Assembly: GCA_947579665.1 (NCBI GenBank)
Contig: CANPUZ010000063.1
Coordinates: 124,001 to 188,000, forward strand
Length of the DNA: 64,000 bases
Reading direction: 5' to 3'
Origin: Sympetrum striolatum
Lineage: Eukaryota > Arthropoda > Insecta > Odonata > Libellulidae
Made by a program: the position numbers and the translations under genes. The notes under the pieces are model-generated. The model saw only the letters and a list, made by a program, of their open reading frames with translations. It was not told where the DNA came from and searched no databases. Shown here in pieces: positions 47,961-60,560 of this stretch; the stretch's first letter is position 1, and the number at the start of each line of letters is the position of its first letter.

Positions 47961-50334
47961 AATTGAAATTTGGCTAAAATTATTCGTTTTTCTTGCTTTT
48001 TTCGGTCAAATCTCGATAAAATAAGGAAAACTAAGGGAAAAAAATTGAAATTTCGCTAAAATTATTCGTTTTACTTGCTTTTTTCGGTCAAATCTCGATA
48101 AAATAAGGAAAATTAAGGGAAAGAAAGAGGAAAAAAATTGAAATTTCGCTAAAATTATTCGTTTTTCTTGCTTTTTTCGGTCAAATCTCGATAAAATAAG
48201 GAAAATCAAGGGAAAAAAGATGATAAAAATTGAAATTTCGCTAAAATTATTCGTTTTTCTTGCTTTTTTCGGTCAAATCTCGATAAAATAAGGAAAATTA
48301 AGGGAAAAAAAGAGGAAAAAAATTGAAATTTCGCTAAAGTTATTCGTTTTTCTTGCTTTTTTCGGTCAAATCTCGATAAAATAAGGAAAATTAATGGAAA
48401 AAAAGAGGATAAAAATTGATATTTCGCTAAAATTATTCGTTTTTCTTGCTTTTTTCGGTCAAAACTCGATAAAATAAGGAAAATCAAGGGAAAAAAGATG
48501 ATAAAAATTGAAATTTCGATAAAAATATTCGTTTTTCTTGCTTTTTTCGGTCAAATAATAATAAAATAAGGAAAATTAAGGGAAAAAAAGAGGATAATAA
48601 TTGATATTTCGCTAAAATTATTCGTTTTTCTTGCTTTTTTCGGTCAAATCTCGATAAAATAACGAAAATCAAGGGAAAAAAGATGATAAAAATTGAAATT
48701 TCGATAAAATTATTCGTTTTTCTTGCTTTTTTCGGTCAAATCTCGATAAAATAAGGAAAATTAAGGGAAAAAAAGATGAAAAAAATTGAAATTTCGCTGA
48801 AATTATTCGTTTTTCTTGCTTTTTTCGGTCAAATCTCGATAAAATAAGAAAAATTAAGGGAAAAAAAGAAGAAAAAAATTGAAATTTCGCTATAGTTATT
48901 CGTTTTCTTGCTTTTTTCGGTCAAATCTCGATAAAATAAGGAAAATTAATGGAAAAAAAGAGGATAAAAATTGATATTTCGCTAAAATTATTCGTTTTTC
49001 TTGCTTTTTTCGGTCAAAACTCGATAAAATAAGGAAAATCAAGGGAAAAAAGATGATAAAAATTGAAATTTCGATAAAAATATTCGTTTTTCTTGCTTTT
49101 TTCGGTCAAATAATAATAAAATAAGGAAAATTAAGGGAAAAAAAGAGGATAAAAATTGATATTTCGCTAAAATTATTCGTTTTTCTTGCTTTTTTCGGTC
49201 AAATCTCGATAAAATTACGAAAATCAAGGGAAAAAAGATGATAAAAATTGAAATTTCGATAAAATTATTCGTTTTTCTTGCTTTTTTCGGTCAAATCTCG
49301 ATAAAATAAGAAAAATTAAGGGAAAAAAAGAAGAAAAAAATTGAAATTTCGCTATAGTTATTCGTTTTCTTGCTTTTTTCGGTTAAATCTCGATTAATTA
49401 AGGGAAAAAAAGAGGATAAAAATTGAAATTTCGCTAAAATAATTCGTTTTTCTTGCTTTTTTCTGTCTAATCTCGTTAACATAAGGAAATTTAAGGGAAA
49501 AAAAGAGGATAAAAATTGATATTTCGATAAAATTATTCATTTTTCTTGCTTTTTTCGGTCAAATCTCGATAAAATAAGGAAAATTAAGGGAAAAAAATTG
49601 AAATTTCGCTAAAATTATTCGTTTTACTTGCTTTTTTCGGTCAAATCTCGATAAAATAAGGAAAATTAAGGGAAAAAAACAGGATAAAAATTGATATTTC
49701 GCTTAAATTATTCGTTTTTCTTGCTTTTTTCGGTCAAATCTCGATAAAATAAGAATAATCAAGGGAAAAATGATGATAAAAATTGAAATTTCGATAAAAT
49801 TATTCGTTTTTCTTGCTTTTTTCGGTCAAATCTCGATAAAATAAGGAAAATCAAGGAAAAAAAGATGATAATAATTGATATTTTGCTAAAATTATTCGTT
49901 TTTCTTGCTTTTTTCGGTCAAATATCGATAAAATAAGGAAAATTAAGGGAAAAAAAGTGGAAAAAAATTGAAATTTCGCTAAAATTATCCGTTTTTCTTC
50001 CTTTTTTTGGTCAAATCTCGATAAAATAAGGAAAATTAAGGGGAAAGAAGAGGATAAAAATTGAAATTTCGATAAAATTATTCGTTTTTCTTGCTTTTTT
50101 CGGTCAAATCTCGATAAAATAAGGAAAATTAAGGGGAAAAAAGAGGAAAAAATAGAAATTTCGCAAAAATTATTCGTTTGACTTTTTTTTTCGGCCAAAT
50201 CTCGATAAAATAAGGAAAATTAAGGGAAAAAAGATGATAAAAATTGATATTTTGCTAAAATTATTCGTTTTTCTTCCTTTTTTCGGTCAAATCTCGATAA
50301 AATAAGGAAAATTAAGGGAAAAAAAGAAGAAAAA
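47961..50334 (+). repeat. 2,374-bp tandem HOR, copy 1
   Basis: This unit of about 26 monomers begins at a GAAATTTGGCTAAAATT monomer and repeats at 50,335-52,720 with offset 2,374 bp. After about 49,595 the offset becomes 2,384, because copy 1 lacks about 10 bp in the A-rich spacer (AAGGGAAAAAAATTG instead of two A-tracts separated by GAGG). Inside each copy a 555-bp block (six monomers) is itself duplicated, for example 48,484-48,672 and 49,039-49,227. Confidence 0.88.
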
Positions 50335-52720
50335 AATTGAAATTTGGCTAAAATTATTCGTTTTTCTTGCTTTTTTCGGTCAAATCTCGATAAAATAAGG
50401 AAAACTAAGGGAAAAAAATTGAAATTTCGCTAAAATTATTCGTTTTACTTGCTTTTTTCGGTCAAATCTCGATAAAATAAGGAAAATTAAGGGAAAGAAA
50501 GAGGAAAAAAATTGAAATTTCGCTAAAATTATTCGTTTTTCTTGCTTTTTTCGGTCAAATCTCGATAAAATAAGGAAAATCAAGGGAAAAAAGATGATAA
50601 AAATTGAAATTTCGCTAAAATTATTCGTTTTTCTTGCTTTTTTCGGTCAAATCTCGATAAAATAAGGAAAATTAAGGGAAAAAAAGAGGAAAAAAATTGA
50701 AATTTCGCTAAAGTTATTCGTTTTTCTTGCTTTTTTCGGTCAAATCTCGATAAAATAAGGAAAATTAATGGAAAAAAAGAGGATAAAAATTGATATTTCG
50801 CTAAAATTATTCGTTTTTCTTGCTTTTTTCGGTCAAAACTCGATAAAATAAGGAAAATCAAGGGAAAAAAGATGATAAAAATTGAAATTTCGATAAAAAT
50901 ATTCGTTTTTCTTGCTTTTTTCGGTCAAATAATAATAAAATAAGGAAAATTAAGGGAAAAAAAGAGGATAAAAATTGATATTTCGCTAAAATTATTCGTT
51001 TTTCTTGCTTTTTTCGGTCAAATCTCGATAAAATAACGAAAATCAAGGGAAAAAAGATGATAAAAATTGAAATTTCGATAAAATTATTCGTTTTTCTTGC
51101 TTTTTTCGGTCAAATCTCGATAAAATAAGGAAAATTAAGGGAAAAAAAGATGAAAAAAATTGAAATTTCGCTGAAATTATTCGTTTTTCTTGCTTTTTTC
51201 GGTCAAATCTCGATAAAATAAGAAAAATTAAGGGAAAAAAAGAAGAAAAAAATTGAAATTTCGCTATAGTTATTCGTTTTCTTGCTTTTTTCGGTCAAAT
51301 CTCGATAAAATAAGGAAAATTAATGGAAAAAAAGAGGATAAAAATTGATATTTCGCTAAAATTATTCGTTTTTCTTGCTTTTTTCGGTCAAAACTCGATA
51401 AAATAAGGAAAATCAAGGGAAAAAAGATGATAAAAATTGAAATTTCGATAAAAATATTCGTTTTTCTTGCTTTTTTCGGTCAAATAATAATAAAATAAGG
51501 AAAATTAAGGGAAAAAAAGAGGATAAAAATTGATATTTCGCTAAAATTATTCGTTTTTCTTGCTTTTTTCGGTCAAATCTCGATAAAATAACGAAAATCA
51601 AGGGAAAAAAGATGATAAAAATTGAAATTTCGATAAAATTATTCGTTTTTCTTGCTTTTTTCGGTCAAATCTCGATAAAATAAGAAAAATTAAGGGAAAA
51701 AAAGAAGAAAAAAATTGAAATTTCGCTATAGTTATTCGTTTTCTTGCTTTTTTCGGTTAAATCTCGATTAATTAAGGGAAAAAAAGAGGATAAAAATTGA
51801 AATTTCGCTAAAATAATTCGTTTTTCTTGCTTTTTTCTGTCTAATCTCGTTAACATAAGGAAATTTAAGGGAAAAAAAGAGGATAAAAATTGATATTTCG
51901 ATAAAATTATTCATTTTTCTTGCTTTTTTCGGTCAAATCTCGATAAAATAAGGAAAATTAAGGGAAAAAAGAGGAAAAAAATTGAAATTTCGCTAAAATT
52001 ATTCGTTTTACTTGCTTTTTTCGGTCAAATCTCGATAAAATAAGGAAAATTAAGGGAAAAAAACAGGATAAAAATTGATATTTCGCTTAAATTATTCGTT
52101 TTTCTTGCTTTTTTCGGTCAAATCTCGATAAAATAAGAATAATCAAGGGAAAAATGATGATAAAAATTGAAATTTCGATAAAATTATTCGTTTTTCTTGC
52201 TTTTTTCGGTCAAATCTCGATAAAATAAGGAAAATCAAGGAAAAAAAGATGATAATAATTGATATTTTGCTAAAATTATTCGTTTTTCTTGCTTTTTTCG
52301 GTCAAATATCGATAAAATAAGGAAAATTAAGGGAAAAAAAGTGGAAAAAAATTGAAATTTCGCTAAAATTATCCGTTTTTCTTCCTTTTTTTGGTCAAAT
52401 CTCGATAAAATAAGGAAAATTAAGGGGAAAGAAGAGGATAAAAATTGAAATTTCGATAAAATTATTCGTTTTTCTTGCTTTTTTCGGTCAAATCTCGATA
52501 AAATAAGGAAAATTAAGGGGAAAAAAGAGGAAAAAATAGAAATTTCGCAAAAATTATTCGTTTGACTTTTTTTTTCGGCCAAATCTCGATAAAATAAGGA
52601 AAATTAAGGGAAAAAAGATGATAAAAATTGATATTTTGCTAAAATTATTCGTTTTTCTTCCTTTTTTCGGTCAAATCTCGATAAAATAAGGAAAATTAAG
52701 GGAAAAAAAGAAGAAAAAAA
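50335..52720 (+). repeat. 2,374-bp tandem HOR, copy 2
   Basis: This copy keeps the internal 555-bp duplication (50,858 and 51,413) and the 10 bp missing from copy 1. It ends at a GAAGAAAAAAATTGAAATTTC monomer like the one at its own start. Both copies share a GTTTGACTTTTTTTTTCGGCC-type monomer near 50,180 and 52,565, in which the CTTGC of the T-rich block is lost. Confidence 0.88.
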
Positions 52721-54299
52721 TTGAAATTTCGCTAAAATAATTCGTTTTTTTTTGCTTTTTTCGGTCAAATCTCGATAAAATAAGGAAAATTAAGGGAAAA
52801 AAAGAAGAAAAAAATTAAAATTTCGCTATAATTATTCGTTTTCTTGCTATTTTCGGTTAAATCTAAATTAATTAAGGGAAAAAAAGAGGATAAAATTGAA
52901 ATTTCGCTAAAATTATTCGTTTTTCTGGTTTTTTTTCGGTCAAATCTCGATAAACTAAGGAAAATTAAGGGAAAAAAAGAGGAAAAAAATTGAAATTTCG
53001 CTAAAATTATTCGTTTTTCTTGCTTTTTTCGGTCAAATCTCGATAAAATAAGGAAAATTAAGGGAAAAAAAGTGGAAAAAAATTGAAATTTCGCTAAAAT
53101 TATTCGTTTTTCTTCCTTTTTTTGGTCAAACCTCGATAAAATAATGAAAATTAAGGTAAAAGAAGAGGATAGAAATTGAAATTTCGATAAAATTATTCGT
53201 TTTTCTTGCTTTTTTTGGTCATATCTCGATAAAAAAAGGAAAATGAAAGGAAAAGAAGAGGATAGAAATTGAAATTTCGATAAAATTATTCGTTTTTCTT
53301 GCTTTTTTCGGTCAAATCTCGATAATATAAGGAAAATTAAGGGGAAAAAAGAGGAAAAAAATTGAAATTTCGCAAAAATTATTCGTTTTACTTGCTTTTT
53401 TCGGCCAAATCTCGATAAAATAAGGAAAATTATGGGAAAAAAAGAGGAAAAAAATTAAAATTTCGCTAAAATTATTCGTTTTTCTTGCTTTTTTCGGTCA
53501 AATCTCGATTAAATAAGGAAAATCAAGGGGAAAAAAGTGATAAAAATTGAAATTTCGATAAAATTATTCGTTTTTCTTGCTTTTTTCGGTCAAATCTCGA
53601 TAAAATAAGGAAAAATAAGGGAAAAAAAGAAGAAAAAATTTAAAATTTCGCTATAATTATTCGTTTTCTTCCTTTTTCGGTTAAATCTCGATTAATTAAG
53701 GGAAAAAAGAGGATAAAAATTGAAATTTCGCAAAAATTATTCGTTTTTCTTGCTTTTTTCGGTCAAATCTTGATAAAATAAGGAAAATTAAGGGAAAAAA
53801 AGAGGAAAAAAATTAAAATTTTGCTAAAATTATTCGTTATTCTTGCTTTTTTCGGTCAAATCTCGATAAAATAAGGAAAACTAAGGGAAAAAAAGAGGAT
53901 AAAAATTGAAATTTCGTTAAAATTATTTGTTTTTCTTGCTTTTTTTGGTCAAATCTCGATAAACTAAGGAAAATCAAGGGAAAAAAGATGATAAAATTGA
54001 AATTTCGAATAAATTATTCGTTTTTCTTGCTTTTTTCGGTCAAATCTCGATAAAATAAGGAAAATCAAGGGAAAAAAGATGATAAAAATTGATATTTCGC
54101 TAAAATTATTCGTTTTTCTTGCTTTTTCGGTCAAATCTCGATAAAATTAGGAAAAATAAGGGAAAAAAAGAAGAAAAAAATTAAAATTTCGCTATTATTA
54201 TTCGTTTTCTTGCTTTTTTCTGTTAAATCTCGATTAATTAAGGGAAAAAAAGAGGATAAAAATTGAAATTTTGCTAAAATTATTCGTTTTTCTTGCTTT
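52721..54299 (+). repeat. Satellite stretch matching the transition region
   Basis: About 52,950-53,700 matches about 28,170-28,920 at an offset of 24,778 bp, with AAACCTCGATAAAATAATG, CTCGATAAAAAAAGG, CTCGATAATATAAGG, CAAATCTCGATTAAATAAGG and CTTCCTTTTTCGGTTAAATC in the same order. The remainder resembles 30.3-30.8 kb. A lengthened T-tract of ten occurs near 52,746. No tandem HOR is seen within it. Confidence 0.75.
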
Positions 54300-56160
54300 T
54301 TTCGGTCAAATCTCGATAAACTAAGGAAAATGAAGGGAAAAAAAGAGGAAAAAAATTGAAATTTCGCTAAAATTATTCGTTTTTCTTGTTTTTGCGGTCA
54401 AATCTCGATAAAATAAGGATAATTAAGGGAAAAAAAGTGGAAAAAAATTGAAATTTCGCTAAAATTATTCGTTTTTCTTCCTTTTTTTGGTCAAATCTCG
54501 ATAAAATAAGGAAAATTAAGGGAATAGAAGAGGATAGAAATTGAAATTTCGATAAAATTATTCGTTTTTCTTGCATTTTTCGGTCAAATCTCGATAAAAT
54601 AAGGAAAATTAAGGGGGAAAAGATGATAAAAATTGATATTTCGCTAAAATTATTCTTTTTTCTTGCTTTTTTCGGTTAAATCTCGATTAATTAAGGGAAA
54701 AAAAGAGGATAAAAATTGAAATTTCGATAAAATTATTCGTTTTTCTTGCATTTTTCGGTCAAATCTCGATAAAATAAGGAAAATTAAGGGGAAAAAGATG
54801 ATAAAAATTGATATTTCGCTAAAATTATTCTTTTTTCTTGCTTTTTTCGGTTAAATCTCGATTAATTAAGGGAAAAAAAGAGGATAAAAATTGAAATTTC
54901 GCTAAAATTATTCGTTTTTCTTGCTTTTTTCGGTCAAATCTCGATAAAATAAGGAAAATTAAGGGAAAAAAAGTGGAAAAAAATTGAAATTTCGCTAAAA
55001 TTATTCGTTTTTCTTCCTTTTTTCGGTCAAATCTCGATAAACTAAGGAAAATTAAGGGAAAAAAAGAGGAAAAAAATTGAAATTTCGCTAAAATTATTCG
55101 TTTTTCTTGTTTTTGCGGTCAAATCTCGATAAAATAAGGATAATTAAGGGAAAAAAAGTGGAAAAAAATTGAAATTTCGCTAAAATTATTCGTTTTTCTT
55201 CCTTTTTTTGGTCAAATCTCGATAAAATAAGGAAAATTAAGGGAATAGAAGAGGATAGAAATTGAAATTTCGATAAAATTATTCGTTTTTCTTGCATTTT
55301 TCGGTCAAATCTCGATAAAATAAGGAAAATTAAGGGGGAAAAGATGATAAAAATTGATATTTCGCTAAAATTATTCTTTTTTCTTGCTTTTTTCGGTTAA
55401 ATCTCGATTAATTAAGGGAAAAAAAGAGGATAAAAATTGAAATTTCGATAAAATTATTCGTTTTTCTTGCATTTTTCGGTCAAATCTCGATAAAATAAGG
55501 AAAATTAAGGGGAAAAAGATGATAAAAATTGATATTTCGCTAAAATTATTCTTTTTTCTTGCTTTTTTCGGTTAAATCTCGATTAATTAACGGAAAAAAA
55601 GAGGATAAAAATTGAAATTTCGCAAAAATTATTCGTTTTTCTTGCTTTTTTCGGTCAAATCTCGATAAAATAAGGAAAATTAAGGGAAAAAAAGTGGAAA
55701 AAAATTGAAATTTCGCTAAAATTATTCGTTTTTCTTCCTTTTTTCGGTCAAATCTCGATAAAATAAGGAAAATTAAGGGAAAAAAAGAGGAAAAAAATTG
55801 AAATTTCGCTAAAATTATTCGTTTTTCTTGTTTTTGCGGTCAAATCTCGATAAAATAAGGATAATTAAGGGAAAAAAAGTGGAAAAAAATTGAAATTTCG
55901 CTAAAATTATTCGTTTTTCTTCCTTTTTTTGGTCAAATCTCGATAAAATAAGGAAAATTAAGGGAATAGAAGAGGATAGAAATTGAAATTTCGATAAAAT
56001 TATTCGTTTTTCTTGCATTTTTCGGTCAAATCTCGATAAAATAAGGAAAATTAAGGGGAAAAAGATGATAAAAATTGATATTTCGCTAAAATTATTCTTT
56101 TTTCTTGCTTTTTTCGGTTAAATCTCGATTAATTAAGGGAAAAAAAGAGGATATAAATTG
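54300..56160 (+). repeat. 721-bp HOR, about 2.6 tandem copies
   Basis: Copies lie at 54,300-55,020, 55,021-55,741 and 55,742 to about 56,160, with offset exactly 721 bp for two steps (landmarks 54,373, 55,094 and 55,815). The unit is eight monomers with about 23 bp of net deletion. Within copies 1 and 2 a 175-bp block is duplicated (GCATTTTTCGG at 54,573 and 54,748), made of one 93-bp and one 82-bp monomer; copy 3 has the block once. The variant GGGGGAAAAGATG occurs in copies 1 and 2, GGGGAAAAAGATG in copy 3. Confidence 0.9.
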
Positions 56161-59100
56161 AAATTTCGCAAAAATTATTCGTTTTTCTTGCTTTTTTCGG
56201 TCAAATCTCGATAAAATAAGGAAAATTAAGGGAAAAAAAGAGGAAAAAAATTGAAATTTCGCTAAAATTATTCGTTTTTCTTGCTTTTTTCGGTCAAATC
56301 TCGATAAAATAAGGAAAACTAAGGGAAAAAAAGAGGATAAAATTGAAATTTCGCTAAAATTATTTTTTTTTCTTGCTTTTTTTGGTCAAATCTCGATAAA
56401 CTAAGGAAAATCAAGGGAAAAAAGATGATAAAAATGAAATTTCGATAAAATTATTCGTTTTTCTTGCTTTTTTCGGTCAAATCTCGATAAAATAAGGAAA
56501 ATCAAGGGAAAAAAGATAATAAAAATTGATATTTCGCTAAAATTATTCGTTTTTCTTGCTTTTTCGGTCAAATCTCGATAAAATTAGGAAAATTAAGGGA
56601 AAAAAAGAAGAAAAAAATTAAAATTTCGCTATTATTATTCGTTTTCTTGCTTTTTTCTGTTAAATCTCGATTAATTAAGGGAAAAAAAGAGGATAAAAAT
56701 TGAAATTTCGCTAAAATTATTCGTTTTTCTTTCTTTTTTCGGTCAAATCTCGATAAACTAAGGAAAATGAAGGGAAAAAAAGAGGAAAAAAATTGAAATT
56801 TCGCTAAAATTATTCGTTTTTCTTGCTTTTTTCGGTCAAATCTCGATAAAAAAAGGAAAATTAAGGGAAAAAAAGTGGAAAAAAATTGAAATTTCGCTAA
56901 AATTATTCGTTTTTCTTCCTTTTTTCGGTCAAATCTCGATAAACTAAGGAAAATTAAGGGAAAAAAAGAGGAAAAAAATTGAAATTTCGCTAAAATTATT
57001 CGTTTTTCTTGTTTTTGCGGTCAAATCTCGATAAAATAAGGAAAATTAAGGGAAAAAAAGTGGAAAAAAATTGAAATTTCGCTAAAATTATTCGTTTTTC
57101 TTCCTTTTTTTGGTCAAATCTCGATAAAATAAGGAAAATTAAGGGAATAGAAGAGGATAGAAATTGAAATTTCGATAAAATTATTCGTTTTTCTTGCTTT
57201 TTTCGGTCAAATCTCGATAAAATAAGGAAAATTAAGGGAAAAAAAGTGGAAAAAAATTGATTTTTCGCTAAAATTATTCGTTTTTCTTCCTTTTTTTGGT
57301 CATATCTCGATAAAATAAGGAAAATGAAGGGAAAAGAAGAGGATAGAAATTGAAATTTCGATAAAGTTATTCGTTTTTCTTGCTTTTTTCGGTCAAATCT
57401 CGATAAAATAAGGAAAATTAAGGGGAAAAAAGAGGAAAAAAATTGAAATTTCGCAAAAATTATTCGTTTTACTTGCTTTTTTCGGCCAAATCTCGATAAA
57501 ATAAGGAAAATTAAGGGAAAAAAAGAGGAAAAAAATTAAAATTTCGTTAAAATTATTCGTTTTTCTTGCTTTTTTCGGTCAAATCTCGATAAAATAAGGA
57601 AAATTAAGGGAAAAAAAGATGAAAAAAATTGAAATTTCGCTAAAATTATTCGTTTTTCTTGCTCTTTTCGGTCAAATCTCGATAAAATAAGGAAAATTAA
57701 GGGAGAAAAAGAGGATAAAAATTGATATTTCGCTTAAATTATTCGTTTTTCTTGCTTTTTTCGGTCAAATCTTGATAAAATAAGGAAAATTAAGGGAAAA
57801 AAATAAGAAAAAAATTAAAATTTCGCTATAATTATTCGTTTTCTTGCTTTTTTCGGTTAAATCTCGATTAATTAAGGGAAAAAAAGAGGATAAAAATTGA
57901 AATTTCGCTAAAATTATTCGTTTTTCTTGCTTTTTTCGGTCAAATCTCGATAAACTAAGGAAAATTAGGGGAAAAAAGAGGAAAAAAATTGAAATTTCGC
58001 AAAAATTTTTCGTTTTTCTTGCTTTTTCGGTCAAATCTCGATAAAATAAGGAAAATTAAGGGAAAAAAGATGATAAAAATTGAAATTTCACTAAAATTAT
58101 TCGTTTTTCTTGCTTTTTTCGGTAAAATCTCGATAAAATAAGGAAATTCAAGGGAAAAAAGATGATAAAAATTGATATTTCGCTAAAATTATTCGTTTTT
58201 CTTGCTTTTTTCGGTCAAATCTCGATAAAATAAGGAAAATTAAGGGAAAAAAAGAAGAAAAAAATTAAAATTTCGCTATAATTATTCGTTTTCTTGCTTT
58301 TTTCGGTTAAATCTCGATTAATTAAGGGAAAAAAAGAGGATAAAAATTGAAATTTCGCTAAAATTATTCGTTTTTCTTGCTCTTTTTGGTCAAATCTCGA
58401 TAGACTAAGGAAAATTAAGGGAAAAAAAGTGGAAAAAAATTAAAATTTTGCTAAAATTATTCGTTTTTCTTGCTTTTTTCGGTCAAATCTCGATAAAATA
58501 AGGATAATTAAGATAAAAAAAGATGAAAAAAATTGAAATTTCGCTGAAATTATTCGTTTTTCTTGCTCTTTTCGGTCAAATCTCGATAAAATAAGGAAAA
58601 TTAAGGGAAAAAAAGAGGATAAAAATTGATATTTCGCTAAAATTATTTGTTTTTCTTGCTTTTTTCGGTCAAATCTCGATAAAATAAGGAAAATCAAGGG
58701 AAAAAAGATGATATAAATTGAAATTTCGATAAAATTATTCGTTTTTCTTGCTTTCTTCGGTCAAATCTCGATAAAATAAGGAAAATTAAGGGAAAAAGGA
58801 GGATAAAAATTGATATTTCGCTAAAATTATTCGTTTTTCTTGCTTTTTTCGGTCAAATCTCGATAAAATAAGGTAAATTAAGGGATAAAAGTGGAAAAAA
58901 ATTGAAATTTGGCTAAAATTATTCGTTTTTCTTGCTTTTTTCGGTCAAATCTCGATAAAATAAGGAAAACTAAGGGAAAAAAATTGAAATTTCGCTAAAA
59001 TTATTCGTTTTTCTTGCTTTTTTCGGTCAAATCTCGATAAAATAAGGAAAATTAAGGGAAAAAAAGAGGAAAAAAATTGATATTTCGCTAAAATTATTCG

Positions 59101-60560
59101 TTTTTCTTGCTTTTTTCGGTCAAAACTCGATAAAATAAGGAAAATCAAGGGAAAAAAGATGATAAAAATTGAAATTTCGATAAAATTATTCGTTTTTCTT
59201 GCTTTTTTCGGTCAAATAATAATAAAATAAGGAAAATTAAGGGAAAAAAAGAGGATAAAAATTGATATTTCGCTAAAATTATTCGTTTTTCTTGCTTTTT
59301 TCGGTCAAATCTCGATAAAATAACGAAAATCAAGGGAAAAAAGATGATAAAAATTGAAATTTCGATAAAATTATTCGTTTTTCTTGCTTTTTTCGGTCAA
59401 ATCTCGATAAAATAAGGAAAATTAAGGGAAAAAAAGATGAAAAAAATTGAAATTTCGCTGAAATTATTCGTTTTTCTTGCTCTTTTCGGTCAAATCTCGA
59501 TAATATAAGGAAAATTAAGGGAAAAAAGAGGATAAAAATTGATATTTCACTAAAATTATTCGTTTTTCTTGCTTTTTTCGGTCAAATCTCGATAAAATAA
59601 CGAAAATCAAGGGAAAAAAGATGATAAAAATTGAAATTTCGATAAAATTATTCGTTTTTCTTGCTTTTCTCGGTCAAATCTCGATAAAATAAGAAAAATT
59701 AAGGGAAAAAAAGAAGAAAAAAATTGAAATTTCGCTATAGTTATTCGTTTTCTTGCTTTTTTCGGTTAAATCTCGATTAATTAAGGGAAAAAAAGAGGAT
59801 AAAAATTGAAATTTCGCTAAAATAATTCGTTTTTCTTGCTTTTTTCGGTCAAATCTGAATAAACTAAGGAAAATTAAGGGAAAAAAGTGGAGAAAAATTG
59901 AAATTTCGCTAAAATTATTCGTTTTTCTTGCTTTTTTCTGTCTAATCTCGATAACATAAGGAAAATTCAGGGAAAAAAAGAGGATAAAAATTGATATTTC
60001 GATAAAATTATTCATTTTTCTTGCTTTTTTCGGTCAAATCTCGATAAAATAAGGAAAATTAAGGGAAAAAAGAGGAAAAAAATTGAAATTTCGCTAAAAT
60101 TATTCGTTTTACTTGCTTTTTTCGGTCAAATCTCGATAAAATAAGGAAAATTAAGGGAAAAAAACAGGATAAAAATTGATATTTCGCTTAAATTATTCGT
60201 TTTTTCTTGCTTTTTTCGGTCAAATCTCGATAAAATAAGGAAAATCAAGGGAAAAATGATGATAAAAATTGAAATTTCGATAAAATTATTCGTTTTTCTT
60301 GCTTTTTTCGGTCAAATCTCGATAAAATAAGGAAAATCAAGGAAAAAAAGGTAATAATAATTGATATTTTGCTAAAATTATTCGTTTTTCTTGCTTTTTT
60401 CGGTCAAATATCGATAAAATAAGGAAAATTAAGGGAAAAAAGTGGAAAAAAATTGAAATTTCGCTAAAATTATTCGTTTTTCTTCCTTTTTTTGGTCAAA
60501 TCTCGATAAAATAAGGAAAATTAAGGGGAAAGAAGAGGATAAAAATTGAAATTTCGATAA
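56160..60560 (+). repeat. Satellite stretch matching 36.7-43 kb
   Basis: About 56,280-59,000 follows the series seen at 36,740-39,430 at offsets of about 19,540-19,630 bp; the offset steps by one monomer near 57,500, where this copy has an extra GGCC-type unit. About 59,130-60,000 follows 42,250-43,000, including the AATAATAATAAAA monomer (59,217) and CTCGATAATATAAGG. It looks like a dispersed copy of the region B HORs rather than a tandem copy. Confidence 0.78.
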
